A stretch of DNA of 31,869 nucleotides from an uncultured Solimonas sp. (GTDB taxonomy: Bacteria; Pseudomonadota; Gammaproteobacteria; Nevskiales; Nevskiaceae), in the NCBI GenBank assembly GCA_946478985.1, contig CAMLDZ010000030.1, positions 1 through 31,869 on the forward strand, written 5' to 3'. A program made the translations under genes and the position numbers. Positions 22,109-31,869 of this stretch are shown one piece after another. Within the stretch, counting starts at the first letter, position 1. Each line of letters starts with the position of its first letter. The notes beneath the pieces were generated by a model. It did not search any database. It was not told the origin of the DNA and worked only from the letters and a program-made list of their open reading frames with translations.

Positions 22109-22704
22109 GTTCTGCTCCGTGCTTGCAGCAACCGTTCGAGATAGCGCGCGATCAGGTCGACTTCGAGATTGACCGGATCGCCCGGCTGCAGCGCGCCCAG
22201 CGTGGTCTGGGCCAGGGTATGGGGAATGATGTTAACGCCAAACTGGCGGCCTTCGACGTCATTGACCGTGAGGCTGATGCCGTCGATGCAGATCGAACCC
22301 TTGCGCGCGATGTAATGCGCCAGGGCTTCGGGGGCGGCAAAGCGCATCCGCGTCGAACGGGCTTCCTCGAAGCGCTCGACCAGCCGGCCGATACCGTCGA
22401 CATGCCCGGACACCAGATGCCCGCCGAGCGGCTTGGCCGGCGTCAGCGCGCGTTCCAGGTTGACGCGCGCACCGGCCTGCCAGGCGCCGGACGTGGTCAA
22501 GTTGAGCGTCTCCGCCGACAGGTCAGCGGTGAAACTGTCGGCATCGCAGACGATCGCGGTCAGGCAGACGCCGTTGACGGCGATGCTGTCGCCGATCTGC
22601 ACGCCGGCCAGATAGCCTGGTGCAAGAAACCGCATGCGGCTGTCGCCGCCGATCGACTCGATCGACTCGATCGTGCCGCTGGCCTCGATGATGCCGGTGA
22701 ACAT
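22105..22704 (-). CDS. ribE: Riboflavin synthase alpha subunit
   Basis: The 199-residue enzyme dismutates two lumazines to riboflavin. Two tandem lumazine-binding barrels are visible. The first begins MFTGIIEASGTIESIE with SIAVNGVCLTA; the second begins GGHLVSGHVDGIG with CIDGISLTVND. It ends with a C-terminal helix (LEVDLIARYLERLL). The length is normal for the family. It follows ribD by 7 bp and overlaps ribBA by four bases. The gene is called ribC in some naming systems. Confidence 0.96.
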   Translation of the reverse strand: MFTGIIEASGTIESIESIGGDSRMRFLAPGYLAGVQIGDSIAVNGVCLTAIVCDADSFTADLSAETLNLTTSGAWQAGARVNLERALTPAKPLGGHLVSGHVDGIGRLVERFEEARSTRMRFAAPEALAHYIARKGSICIDGISLTVNDVEGRQFGVNIIPHTLAQTTLGALQPGDPVNLEVDLIARYLERLLQARSRT

Positions 22705-22711
22705 GACGTAC

Positions 22712-23803
22712 CTATCCTCGCGGCCGCGGCCGCAGTGTCAGGCGCAGGTCGTCGCCGACGACCCGCGTCTCGATGAAGCGCAGCTCGATCCGCTGCGCCA
22801 GCGATTCCAGCCCCGGCAGCAGCGCGAACGGCCGCGCTTCGTGTCCCAGCAGCTGCGGCGCGAGATAGGCGATCACTTCGTCGACCAGCCCGCTGCGCAG
22901 CCAAGCGCCCGCCAGGCGTGGCCCGCACTCGACCAGCACTTCGTTGACCTGGCGCTGCGCCAGCTGCTCCAGCACCTGATCCAGCGCCAGTCCGCCGTCA
23001 GCGGCGCGCGGCACCGCAATCCATTCCACGCCGTCCGGCAGCGTGGCGGGCGGCGTGGCGCCCAGCCACAGCCGGCGCGCGCCAGGCGCCCAGACCCGCG
23101 CCGTCGCCGGCGTGCGGGCGTCGCTGTCGAGCACGATGCGATCGGGCTGGCGCAGTTCGGCATCGAATCCGCGCACATTGAGCTGGGGATCGTCTGCCAG
23201 CACGGTGCCGACGCCGCTCAGCACCGCGCCGGCGGCGGCGCGCAGGCGATGCACATCGGCGCGCGCGGCGGCGCCGGTGATCCACTGGCTCTGGCCGCTG
23301 GCCATCGCCGTGCGGCCGTCGAGGCTAGCCGCCAGTTTCAGGGTCAGCCACGGCCGCCTGCGCGTCATCCGCGACGCGAAGCCACGGTTCAGCGCTTCGG
23401 CCGCGCCACTCATCAGGCCCAGATCGACGTCGATGCCCGCCTCGCGCAAACGGGTGATGCCACGTCCGGCGACCAGGGGGTTGGGATCGATCATCGCCAC
23501 CCAGACCTTGCGCGGGCCGGCGGCGATCAGCGCGTCCGTGCACGGCGGCGTGCGCCCGAAATGCGCGCAGGGCTCCAGGGTCACGAACACATCGGCGTCG
23601 CGCACCGCGTCTCCAGCCGCCTGCAGCGCGAAGATCTCGGCATGCGGCTCGCCGGCGCGCAGGTGTGCGCCCTCGCCGATCACGCGGCCGTCCTTGACGA
23701 CCACGCAGCCGACGCGCGGATTGGGGTGCGTGGTGTACAGGCCGGCGGCGGCGAGGCGCAGCGCCTGCGCCATGTGCGGAGCGGCTTCGGCAGCGGTGAG
23801 CAT
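22712..23803 (-). CDS. ribD: Bifunctional riboflavin deaminase/reductase RibD
   Basis: This 363-residue enzyme performs the second and third steps of riboflavin synthesis. The N-terminal deaminase has THPNPRVGCVVVKDG and the zinc motifs GEPHAEIFAL (His-Ala-Glu) and TLEPCAHFGRTPPC (two Cys). The C-terminal reductase has LKLAASLDGRTAMASGQSQW, an NADPH-binding middle part, and VLVECGPRLAGAWL. The length is close to the E. coli enzyme. It lies 6 bp after nrdR and 7 bp before ribE. Confidence 0.96.
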   Translation of the reverse strand: MLTAAEAAPHMAQALRLAAAGLYTTHPNPRVGCVVVKDGRVIGEGAHLRAGEPHAEIFALQAAGDAVRDADVFVTLEPCAHFGRTPPCTDALIAAGPRKVWVAMIDPNPLVAGRGITRLREAGIDVDLGLMSGAAEALNRGFASRMTRRRPWLTLKLAASLDGRTAMASGQSQWITGAAARADVHRLRAAAGAVLSGVGTVLADDPQLNVRGFDAELRQPDRIVLDSDARTPATARVWAPGARRLWLGATPPATLPDGVEWIAVPRAADGGLALDQVLEQLAQRQVNEVLVECGPRLAGAWLRSGLVDEVIAYLAPQLLGHEARPFALLPGLESLAQRIELRFIETRVVGDDLRLTLRPRPRG

Positions 23804-23809
23804 CTGGGC

Positions 23810-24343
23810 TCAGCCGCCGTTCTTGCGGCGCGCCGTTTTGCTGATGTCGGCTTCCAGCAGCGGCAACTGCGATTTGCGCTCTTCGGCCGTCGGCAGTGCT
23901 TCGAGGCGCTCGATCTCTTCGCGGAAGGCGTTGACGTCGGAGAAAGCGCGGTAGATCGACGCGAAGCGCACGTACGCCACGGTGTCGAGATCGCGCAACT
24001 CCTCCATCACCCACTCGCCGACCTGGCGCGACAGCACTTCACGCTCGCCGCTGGCGCGCAGCTTGCGCATCACGCGATCGACGGCATGGTCGACCATCTC
24101 CGGCGAAACCGGCCGCTTGTAGATCGCATGGCCGATGCCCTGGCGCAGCTTCTCCTCGCGGAACGGTTCCGGATCGCCGCTGCGCTTGATGACGTTGGGC
24201 ATCGTCAGCTGCGCGCGCTCGAACGTGGTGAAGCGCTGCGCGCAGCTCTCGCACTCGCGACGGCGACGCACCTGCGTGCCGTCCTCGGCCAGCCGCGAGT
24301 CGATCACGCGCGTGTCAGGCGCCTTGCAGAACGGGCATTGCAT
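23810..24343 (-). CDS. nrdR: Transcriptional repressor NrdR
   Basis: This 177-residue regulator represses ribonucleotide reductase genes in response to nucleotide levels. The N-terminal zinc ribbon is MQCPFC (Cys3, Cys6) and CESC (Cys31, Cys34), with [18 protein letters not shown] between. The ATP-cone follows ([20 protein letters not shown]). It is about 20 residues longer than many NrdR proteins because of a basic C-terminal tail ([20 protein letters not shown]). It sits between glyA and ribD, its classical neighbourhood. Confidence 0.96.
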   Translation of the reverse strand: MQCPFCKAPDTRVIDSRLAEDGTQVRRRRECESCAQRFTTFERAQLTMPNVIKRSGDPEPFREEKLRQGIGHAIYKRPVSPEMVDHAVDRVMRKLRASGEREVLSRQVGEWVMEELRDLDTVAYVRFASIYRAFSDVNAFREEIERLEALPTAEERKSQLPLLEADISKTARRKNGG

Positions 24344-24373
24344 CGTGCGGACGCCGTCGCGTGAGAGCGCCGA

Positions 24374-25648
<1,275 letters not shown>

Positions 25649-25753
25649 GGACAGTTCCGTCGGGGCAAGATGTAGGGGGCGCGTATTCTAGCCGACCGCT
25701 ACCGGTAGCGCTGCTGCAAAGCAGCGAGGATCGCCCTGCCCTGCGATCCGGCG

Positions 25754-25781
25754 CCGGCGGCAGCCTGACGGCCGCCGCCGG
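25754..25781 (-). terminator. Hairpin after nadA (possible terminator)
   Basis: CCGGCGGC (25754-25761) pairs with GCCGCCGG (25774-25781), starting 12 bp past the nadA stop. There is no T-run, so it may only protect the transcript end or cause pausing. Confidence 0.4.
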
Positions 25782-25792
25782 ATGCAGGCCCT

Positions 25793-26890
25793 TTAGTCCA
25801 CCACTTCCAGCATCAGCTCCAGCGCCGCCAGCGCCGGCTTGGCGATCGCTTCCGGCACGCGGATGCGGTTGACGGTCTGGCCGGCAACGAGGTTGTCCAG
25901 CGTCCAGGCCAGATGCTGCGGATCGGTGCGGAACATCGTCGAGCACATGCAGACGGTCGGCGACATGAATTCCACCGTCACGCCCTTGGCCTTCATCTCG
26001 TCGGCGACGCGGTTGACCAGGTTCAGCTCGGTGCCGACCAGCCAGTGCTCACCGGCCTGCGAGGCGCGGATGGTGCGCAGGATGTATTCGGTGCTGCCGA
26101 CGAAATCGCTCTTCTGGCAGACCTCGAAGGCGTTTTCCGGATGGCTGATGACCTTGCCGTGCGGCACGCGCGCACGGAAATTGTCGATGTGCGCCGGCTG
26201 GAACATCTGGTGGACCGAGCAGAAGCCCTTCCACAGAATCATCTTGGCTTTGCGGATCTGCTCGGGCGTGTTGCCACCGAGCGGCTTGGAGAAATCCCAG
26301 ACCGCCATCTCATCGAGCGGGATGCCCATGTTGAAGGCCGTGTTGCGGCCCAGATGCTGGTCCGGGAAGAACAGCACCTTCTCGCGGCGCGCGAACGACC
26401 ACTCCAGCACCGCGCGGGCGTTGCTGGAGGTGCAGACGATGCCGCCATGCTGGCCACAGAAGGCCTTCAGGTCAGCCGCGGAGTTGATATAGGTGACTGG
26501 CGTGACGCTCTGGTCGGGATCGAGAATCTCCGACAGCTCGGCCCAGCAGCGGCGCACCTTGATCAGGTTGGCCATGTCGGCCATCGAGCAGCCGGCGGCC
26601 AGGTCCGGCAGGATCACCGTGCGCCGGCCGTGCGTGACGATGTCCGCGACCTCAGCCATGAAGTGCACGCCACAGAAGACAATGAACTCGGCGTCGGTGG
26701 TCGCGGCCAGCTGCGAGAGCTTCAGCGAATCGCCGAAGAAATCGGCGTGCTTGAAGACCTCGTTGCGCTGGTAGTGGTGCCCGAGAATGCACAGGCGCTT
26801 GCCGAGGATGTTCTTGGCGGCGACGATGCGGGCATCGCATTCGCCGTCCTCGAGCAGGCTGAATTCTTCAATCTTGAGCGCAGCGGCCAT
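25793..26890 (-). CDS. nadA: Quinolinate synthase
   Basis: This 365-residue 4Fe-4S enzyme condenses iminoaspartate with dihydroxyacetone phosphate to quinolinate, for NAD synthesis. Family motifs are ILGHHYQRNEVFKHADFFGD, FCGVHFMAEVA, IVCTSSNARAV, ISHPENAFEV and FVGSTEYI. The likely cluster ligands are Cys101 (AAGCSMAD), Cys224 (KGFCSVHQMF) and one of Cys314/Cys316 (VCMCSTMF). The start has a GGGAG ribosome site. It follows the Big-domain lipoprotein gene by 38 bp; no nadB or nadC is in the window. Confidence 0.96.
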   Translation of the reverse strand: MAAALKIEEFSLLEDGECDARIVAAKNILGKRLCILGHHYQRNEVFKHADFFGDSLKLSQLAATTDAEFIVFCGVHFMAEVADIVTHGRRTVILPDLAAGCSMADMANLIKVRRCWAELSEILDPDQSVTPVTYINSAADLKAFCGQHGGIVCTSSNARAVLEWSFARREKVLFFPDQHLGRNTAFNMGIPLDEMAVWDFSKPLGGNTPEQIRKAKMILWKGFCSVHQMFQPAHIDNFRARVPHGKVISHPENAFEVCQKSDFVGSTEYILRTIRASQAGEHWLVGTELNLVNRVADEMKAKGVTVEFMSPTVCMCSTMFRTDPQHLAWTLDNLVAGQTVNRIRVPEAIAKPALAALELMLEVVD

Positions 26891-26928
26891 GGTGTCACTC
26901 CCGGGTTCTCACCCGAATATGCATGCCT

Positions 26929-28233
26929 TCAGGGCACGGCCTTGATGAGCACCGGCACGGTCAACACCTTGCTGCTGTCCTTGGTGCTGGTTGCGGTGAC
27001 GGTAACCTGGGCATCCTGCGACTGCAGGGACACGACCGTGCCGAGCGGGGTGGTGAAGGCTGCCGTTCCGGCATCGTCATCGGCGAGCCGCCACGTCACA
27101 TGGTTGGTGATCTCCTGCTTGCTGCCATCCTGGTAAGTGCCGACGGCGCGCAGCTGCAGGCGGCTCAACGCGGTCATTTCGGGGGCCGCCGGCTCCACCT
27201 CGAAGCTCTGCAGAGTACGCGTCAGCACCGTCACCGGCAGCGGCGCCGCTTCCAGGACCGGGAATCCCTCGATCGTGACGGAAGGAAACTTCGGCGTGAC
27301 GTTCGCCGTGCCATCCGCCACGCCGACGATGCGATTGACGACCGAGCCCGCTACCGCGGTTTTGTCGGAAGTCAGCGACACGACACCGGAATTGCTGATG
27401 TCGTGTGTCGCGTCGGTATCGGCGAAATGCGCGATGAAAGTGATGGTTTCCGAGTTGCCGACGATCAGCGGATCCACCGAGCCGTCGTCCTTGGCGAACT
27501 GGCGGCTGGTGGTGATCGAGGTGGCCTTGCGCGCCTTGATCGTGGTCTTCAGGTCGGCGGCCAGCGCGGCGGTGGGTGAGTCGTCCGGGCATGCCAGCAG
27601 CTTCGGCCGCGCAACCAGCGTGCCTTCCACCTTTTCAAGCGTTATCAGCCCGGCGGCGCTGGAACTGAAGTTGGCGACGGTCGTATCGGGATCGTCGAAA
27701 GCCCAGCTGACGGAGCGCGTCACATCGAGGTCGTAACCAGCCACCCGCGCCTTCAGCGTCAGCGGCTGCGTGGCGAGCAAGGCGACGGTGGGGTCGATCG
27801 GCGTCAGCGTCATCGATTCCGGCTCGATCACCTCGACGTCGTAGGATGCCGAAAAAGTCGAGAAGCTGGCCGTCACCGTCGCCGTTCCCGGCTTCTGCGG
27901 CAACATCACGCCCGGCCCGAAGACCTGGGTGTCGTCGTCCGGATACTCGATATCGCCATTGCTGACGCGCAGCACGTCGGGGTTGGATGAGGTCCAGTTC
28001 ACCCGAGCGGTGAAGTCTCCCTCGCGGCCATCGGTCTGGATCATGACCGCCGCCATCTGATCCGGGAAGCAGGTCACCGTCCGATTCGTCTCGGTGCCCA
28101 GGATCGCGGTCGCCTGGCTGCGCCGCAGTTCCAGCGCTTCGGGTCGCGATCCACTGCCGATGCCGTTGCAGGCCGAGGCCAGCATCATCAGGCCCAACGA
28201 TGCCGACACGCTCAAAACTCGCTGCAAACGCAT
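26929..28233 (-). CDS. Lipoprotein with bacterial Ig-like (Big2-type) domains
   Basis: This is a 434-residue secreted lipoprotein. The signal peptide ends in a lipobox, LMMLASAC, with the lipidated Cys at residue 22. The mature part looks like three or four Ig-like beta-sandwich repeats of the Big_2 type, with VNWTSSNPDVLRVSNG, PGTATVTASF, VSWAFDDPDTTVANFSS, VADGTANVTPKF and YQDGSKQEITNHVTWRLADD. There is no catalytic motif. It is probably anchored in the outer or inner membrane with an adhesive or structural role. It starts 27 bp after aspS with an AGGAG site and lies between two housekeeping genes, so it is probably co-transcribed with them. Confidence 0.85.
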   Translation of the reverse strand: MRLQRVLSVSASLGLMMLASACNGIGSGSRPEALELRRSQATAILGTETNRTVTCFPDQMAAVMIQTDGREGDFTARVNWTSSNPDVLRVSNGDIEYPDDDTQVFGPGVMLPQKPGTATVTASFSTFSASYDVEVIEPESMTLTPIDPTVALLATQPLTLKARVAGYDLDVTRSVSWAFDDPDTTVANFSSSAAGLITLEKVEGTLVARPKLLACPDDSPTAALAADLKTTIKARKATSITTSRQFAKDDGSVDPLIVGNSETITFIAHFADTDATHDISNSGVVSLTSDKTAVAGSVVNRIVGVADGTANVTPKFPSVTIEGFPVLEAAPLPVTVLTRTLQSFEVEPAAPEMTALSRLQLRAVGTYQDGSKQEITNHVTWRLADDDAGTAAFTTPLGTVVSLQSQDAQVTVTATSTKDSSKVLTVPVLIKAVP

Positions 28234-28260
28234 GAATTTCCGCTCCTGCTTGGTAGGGGT

Positions 28261-30060
<1,800 letters not shown>

Positions 30061-30110
30061 CGTGATTTCGTGGCTCGACCTGCTGTGCGCAGGTTCTCGG
30101 AAAGGAACGG

Positions 30111-30130
30111 AAAAACCGCGTCCGCGGTTT
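30111..30130 (-). terminator. Terminator after the FmdB-type gene
   Basis: On the minus strand AAACCGC-GGAC-GCGGTTT (30130-30113) forms a 7-bp stem and 4-base loop. It runs into TTTTT at 30115-30111 (the last three stem T and two more). It lies between the zinc ribbon gene and aspS. Confidence 0.75.
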
Positions 30131-30197
30131 CGGGGCCGCGTAGTTTAACCGCGCGCCCGGCGGTCGGCCACGCGCCGACGTGGGCAGCCGCCCGGCA

Positions 30198-30518
30198 TCA
30201 GTCCGACTTGGCGGCCGGCGCGGGCTTGGCTTCCTTCTTCATGTCTGGCTTGGCGTCTGGCTTGGCCTCCGCCTTGGTCTCGGACTTGCCGCTGTCGGCA
30301 GTCTTGTCGCCAGCCAGATTCTTCTTCTTGTCGCCGGACTTCTTGAAGTCGGTTTCGTACCAGCCGCCGCCGCTCAGCCGGAATCCGGCAGCCGAGACCT
30401 GCTTGACCAGCTTGCGCTTGCCGCATTCCGGGCACTTGGTTTCCGGCGGATCGGAGATCTTCTGCAGGATCTCGCTGTCGGCGCCGCAGGCATTGCAGTG
30501 GTAGTCGTAAATCGGCAT
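30198..30518 (-). CDS. FmdB-family zinc ribbon protein
   Basis: This 106-residue protein begins MPIYDYHCNACG, the hallmark of the FmdB/CxxC regulatory family. A zinc ribbon is formed by Cys8, Cys11, Cys29 and Cys32 (CPECG). A VSAAGFRLSGGGWYETDFK segment follows, also typical. The last 50 residues are a Lys/Ala/Pro/Asp-rich tail. The start at 30518 is fixed by the family N-terminus and has an agagag ribosome site; the frame is open further upstream. Function in the family is poorly known, with possible regulatory roles. It sits before aspS, as in many gammaproteobacteria. Confidence 0.93.
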   Translation of the reverse strand: MPIYDYHCNACGADSEILQKISDPPETKCPECGKRKLVKQVSAAGFRLSGGGWYETDFKKSGDKKKNLAGDKTADSGKSETKAEAKPDAKPDMKKEAKPAPAAKSD

Positions 30519-30573
30519 CGCTCTCTCGAAGAAACACGTCCGACCCAGCGCTTGGGGTCGGGGGCGCGTATTT

Positions 30574-31677
30574 TCAAGAAGCCGGGGCCGCGGGTCCAGC
30601 GTCGCCGCCAAGAGAGCGCCGCGCCGGCAGCAGCAGATGGATCTGCGCCCCGCCCTCATGCGCCTCGGCCCAGATGTCGCCGTCGTGGTGCGCGGCGATC
30701 TTGCGGCAGATGGCCAGCCCCATGCCGGTGCCATCGAACTCGTCCTGCCGATGCAGCCGCCGGAACGGGGCGAACACCTGCTCCAGCTGCTCATCCGGGA
30801 TGCCAATGCCGTTATCGGTGATCGTCAGATGCCAATGCTCATGCTCGCGCCGCGCGCGGACCGTGATCCGCGGCCGCTGGCCAGGGGGCTGGAACTTCAA
30901 CGCATTGGCGAACAGATTGCGGAGCAGTTGCGCCAGCATGCCGTGGTCGGCGCTGAGCTCGGGCAGGTCCGGCGCGATGATCTCGGCGCCAAGCCGGTCG
31001 ATGTCGGCGCGCAGCGGTTCGCTGGCGCGCGCCACCGTCAGGCGCAGCGGTAGATGGGCAAAAACCAGCTGCTGGCGGTTGATCCGCGACAGTTGCAGCA
31101 GGGACTCGACCAGCGCCTGCATCTGCGCGATGCCTTGCTGCATATAGCCGAGAAACTCGCGCGCCTCGACGCCGAGCCCCTGCCCATGCCGCTCGTCGAG
31201 CAACTGCGCGAAACCCTGGATGTTGCGCAGCGGCGTCTGCAGATCGTGCGAAGCGGCGTAGGCGAACTGCTCGAAATCGGCAGCCGAGCGGCGGTAGTCG
31301 GCCAGCGCCTGGCGCAACTGCTGCTCTGCGCTTTCGCGACGCAGCAGTTCCTCGCGCAAAGCCGCATCGCCGGGCAGCGGCGCCTCAGGCTCGATACGAC
31401 CGATCAGGCCCAGCCAGCTCAGCGCCAGGGTCACGGCGGCCAGCGCCATCGACGCTGCGAGCAGCAGAAGCAATACAGGCGGCACCTCGAAGATGGCCCG
31501 CAGCAGCATCCAGGCGCCAACCGCGAACAGCAGACCAGCGATCATGCCGCGCTCGACGGCCAGCTGTCGTGGCGGCGGCCGCCCGCACCACCCGCTGAGC
31601 AAGGCGGCGACGGCGGCCGCCCAGCACGCCGCGGCCACCAGCCCCTGCGTCAGGACAATGGCGTCGAGCGGCTTCAT
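30574..31677 (-). CDS. Membrane sensor histidine kinase
   Basis: The protein has 367 residues from the Met at 31677; a longer start at 31734 would add 19 residues without a membrane signal. Three hydrophobic helices (about 6-30, 42-62 and 66-92) are followed by a short coiled coil (about 105-135). The HisKA box is FAYAASHDLQTPLRN, with the phosphorylated His144. The kinase domain has the N-box LLRNLFANALKF, the G1 box DNGIGIP and the G2 box GTGMGLAICRKI. The SHDLQTPLRNIQGF form resembles the bacteriophytochrome-type kinase group. No PAS, GAF or receiver domain is present, and no response regulator gene is next to it, so its partner is unknown. It is 55 bp upstream of the zinc ribbon gene, possibly in one transcript. 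Confidence 0.92.
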   Translation of the reverse strand: MKPLDAIVLTQGLVAAACWAAAVAALLSGWCGRPPPRQLAVERGMIAGLLFAVGAWMLLRAIFEVPPVLLLLLAASMALAAVTLALSWLGLIGRIEPEAPLPGDAALREELLRRESAEQQLRQALADYRRSAADFEQFAYAASHDLQTPLRNIQGFAQLLDERHGQGLGVEAREFLGYMQQGIAQMQALVESLLQLSRINRQQLVFAHLPLRLTVARASEPLRADIDRLGAEIIAPDLPELSADHGMLAQLLRNLFANALKFQPPGQRPRITVRARREHEHWHLTITDNGIGIPDEQLEQVFAPFRRLHRQDEFDGTGMGLAICRKIAAHHDGDIWAEAHEGGAQIHLLLPARRSLGGDAGPAAPAS

Positions 31678-31817
31678 GCAGTGACAGTCCGGACCGGGCC
31701 CCGCATCCGCGGCACTCCTTCGCCTGGGGTTCAAGCCTTAGAATCTAGCGGCTTGCCGGCGGGCCGGTCACGCCGTTCGCCCGTCAATCATCGCCGTTCA
31801 CCGTTCTGCAGACACGC

Positions 31818-31869
31818 TTGAAGCCGATCAACATCCGCCGCGCCGCGATCCACGCGATCCTCGCCGCCG
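31818..31869 (+). CDS. Possible start of a gene cut by the window end
   Basis: From TTG at 31818 a frame reads MKPINIRRAAIHAILAA and runs off the end. The basic start followed by hydrophobic residues could be a signal peptide. It would be divergent from the histidine kinase. The evidence is weak: it has no clear ribosome site and only 17 codons are visible. Confidence 0.25.
   Translation, partial: MKPINIRRAAIHAILAA

Noticed and set aside
25649..25792. Possible glycine or other riboswitch before glyA
   Set aside because: The leader from the -10-like box to the ATG is only about 35 bp, too short for a known glycine riboswitch.

Overview
This is a GC-rich gammaproteobacterial chromosome segment. 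The gene order (glyA-nrdR-ribD-ribE-ribB-ribH-nusB-thiL-pgpA) and a type-A aspS neighbouring nadA fit Gammaproteobacteria, and I lean towards the Nevskiales/Xanthomonadales side on general protein character. That placement is an inference, not a search result.

Positions 33-10499 are a 10.4-kb integrated element. It sits in the 3' end of an intact tRNA-Leu(UAG) gene and is bounded by a perfect 23-bp direct repeat (33-55 and 10477-10499). A tyrosine integrase gene lies beside the right end. The element carries a serine recombinase with a repeat-rich promoter, a ParB-like DNA-binding protein, several small unknown proteins, a gene-poor 480-bp stretch with strong hairpins, and one 1250-residue gene that looks like a phage virion/DNA-ejection or 'polyvalent' protein. 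No capsid, terminase, portal, tail, lysis or replication genes are recognisable. It therefore looks like a satellite or a plasmid-like integrative element, not a complete prophage. Two small membrane proteins, of 55 and 56 residues, are also present.

Right of the tRNA, on the + strand, lies a Fur-type iron-regulated haem uptake set (hemP, hmuU-like permease, hmuV-like ATPase). It is followed by an OmpA-family outer membrane protein with five calcium-binding TSP3 repeats and strong terminators.

From 14893 to 31677 every gene is on the minus strand. Read in transcription order these are: a membrane histidine kinase; an FmdB-type zinc ribbon protein; aspS (sequence marks of a non-discriminating enzyme); a Big-domain lipoprotein; nadA; a tightly packed run glyA-nrdR-ribD-ribE-ribBX-ribH-nusB-thiL-pgpA; then the electron-transfer flavoprotein set (ETF-QO, etfB, etfA). 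The riboflavin genes supply FMN/FAD, and the ETF proteins use FAD. The GTP cyclohydrolase II half of the ribB fusion lacks its zinc cysteines, so a separate ribA is expected elsewhere in the genome.
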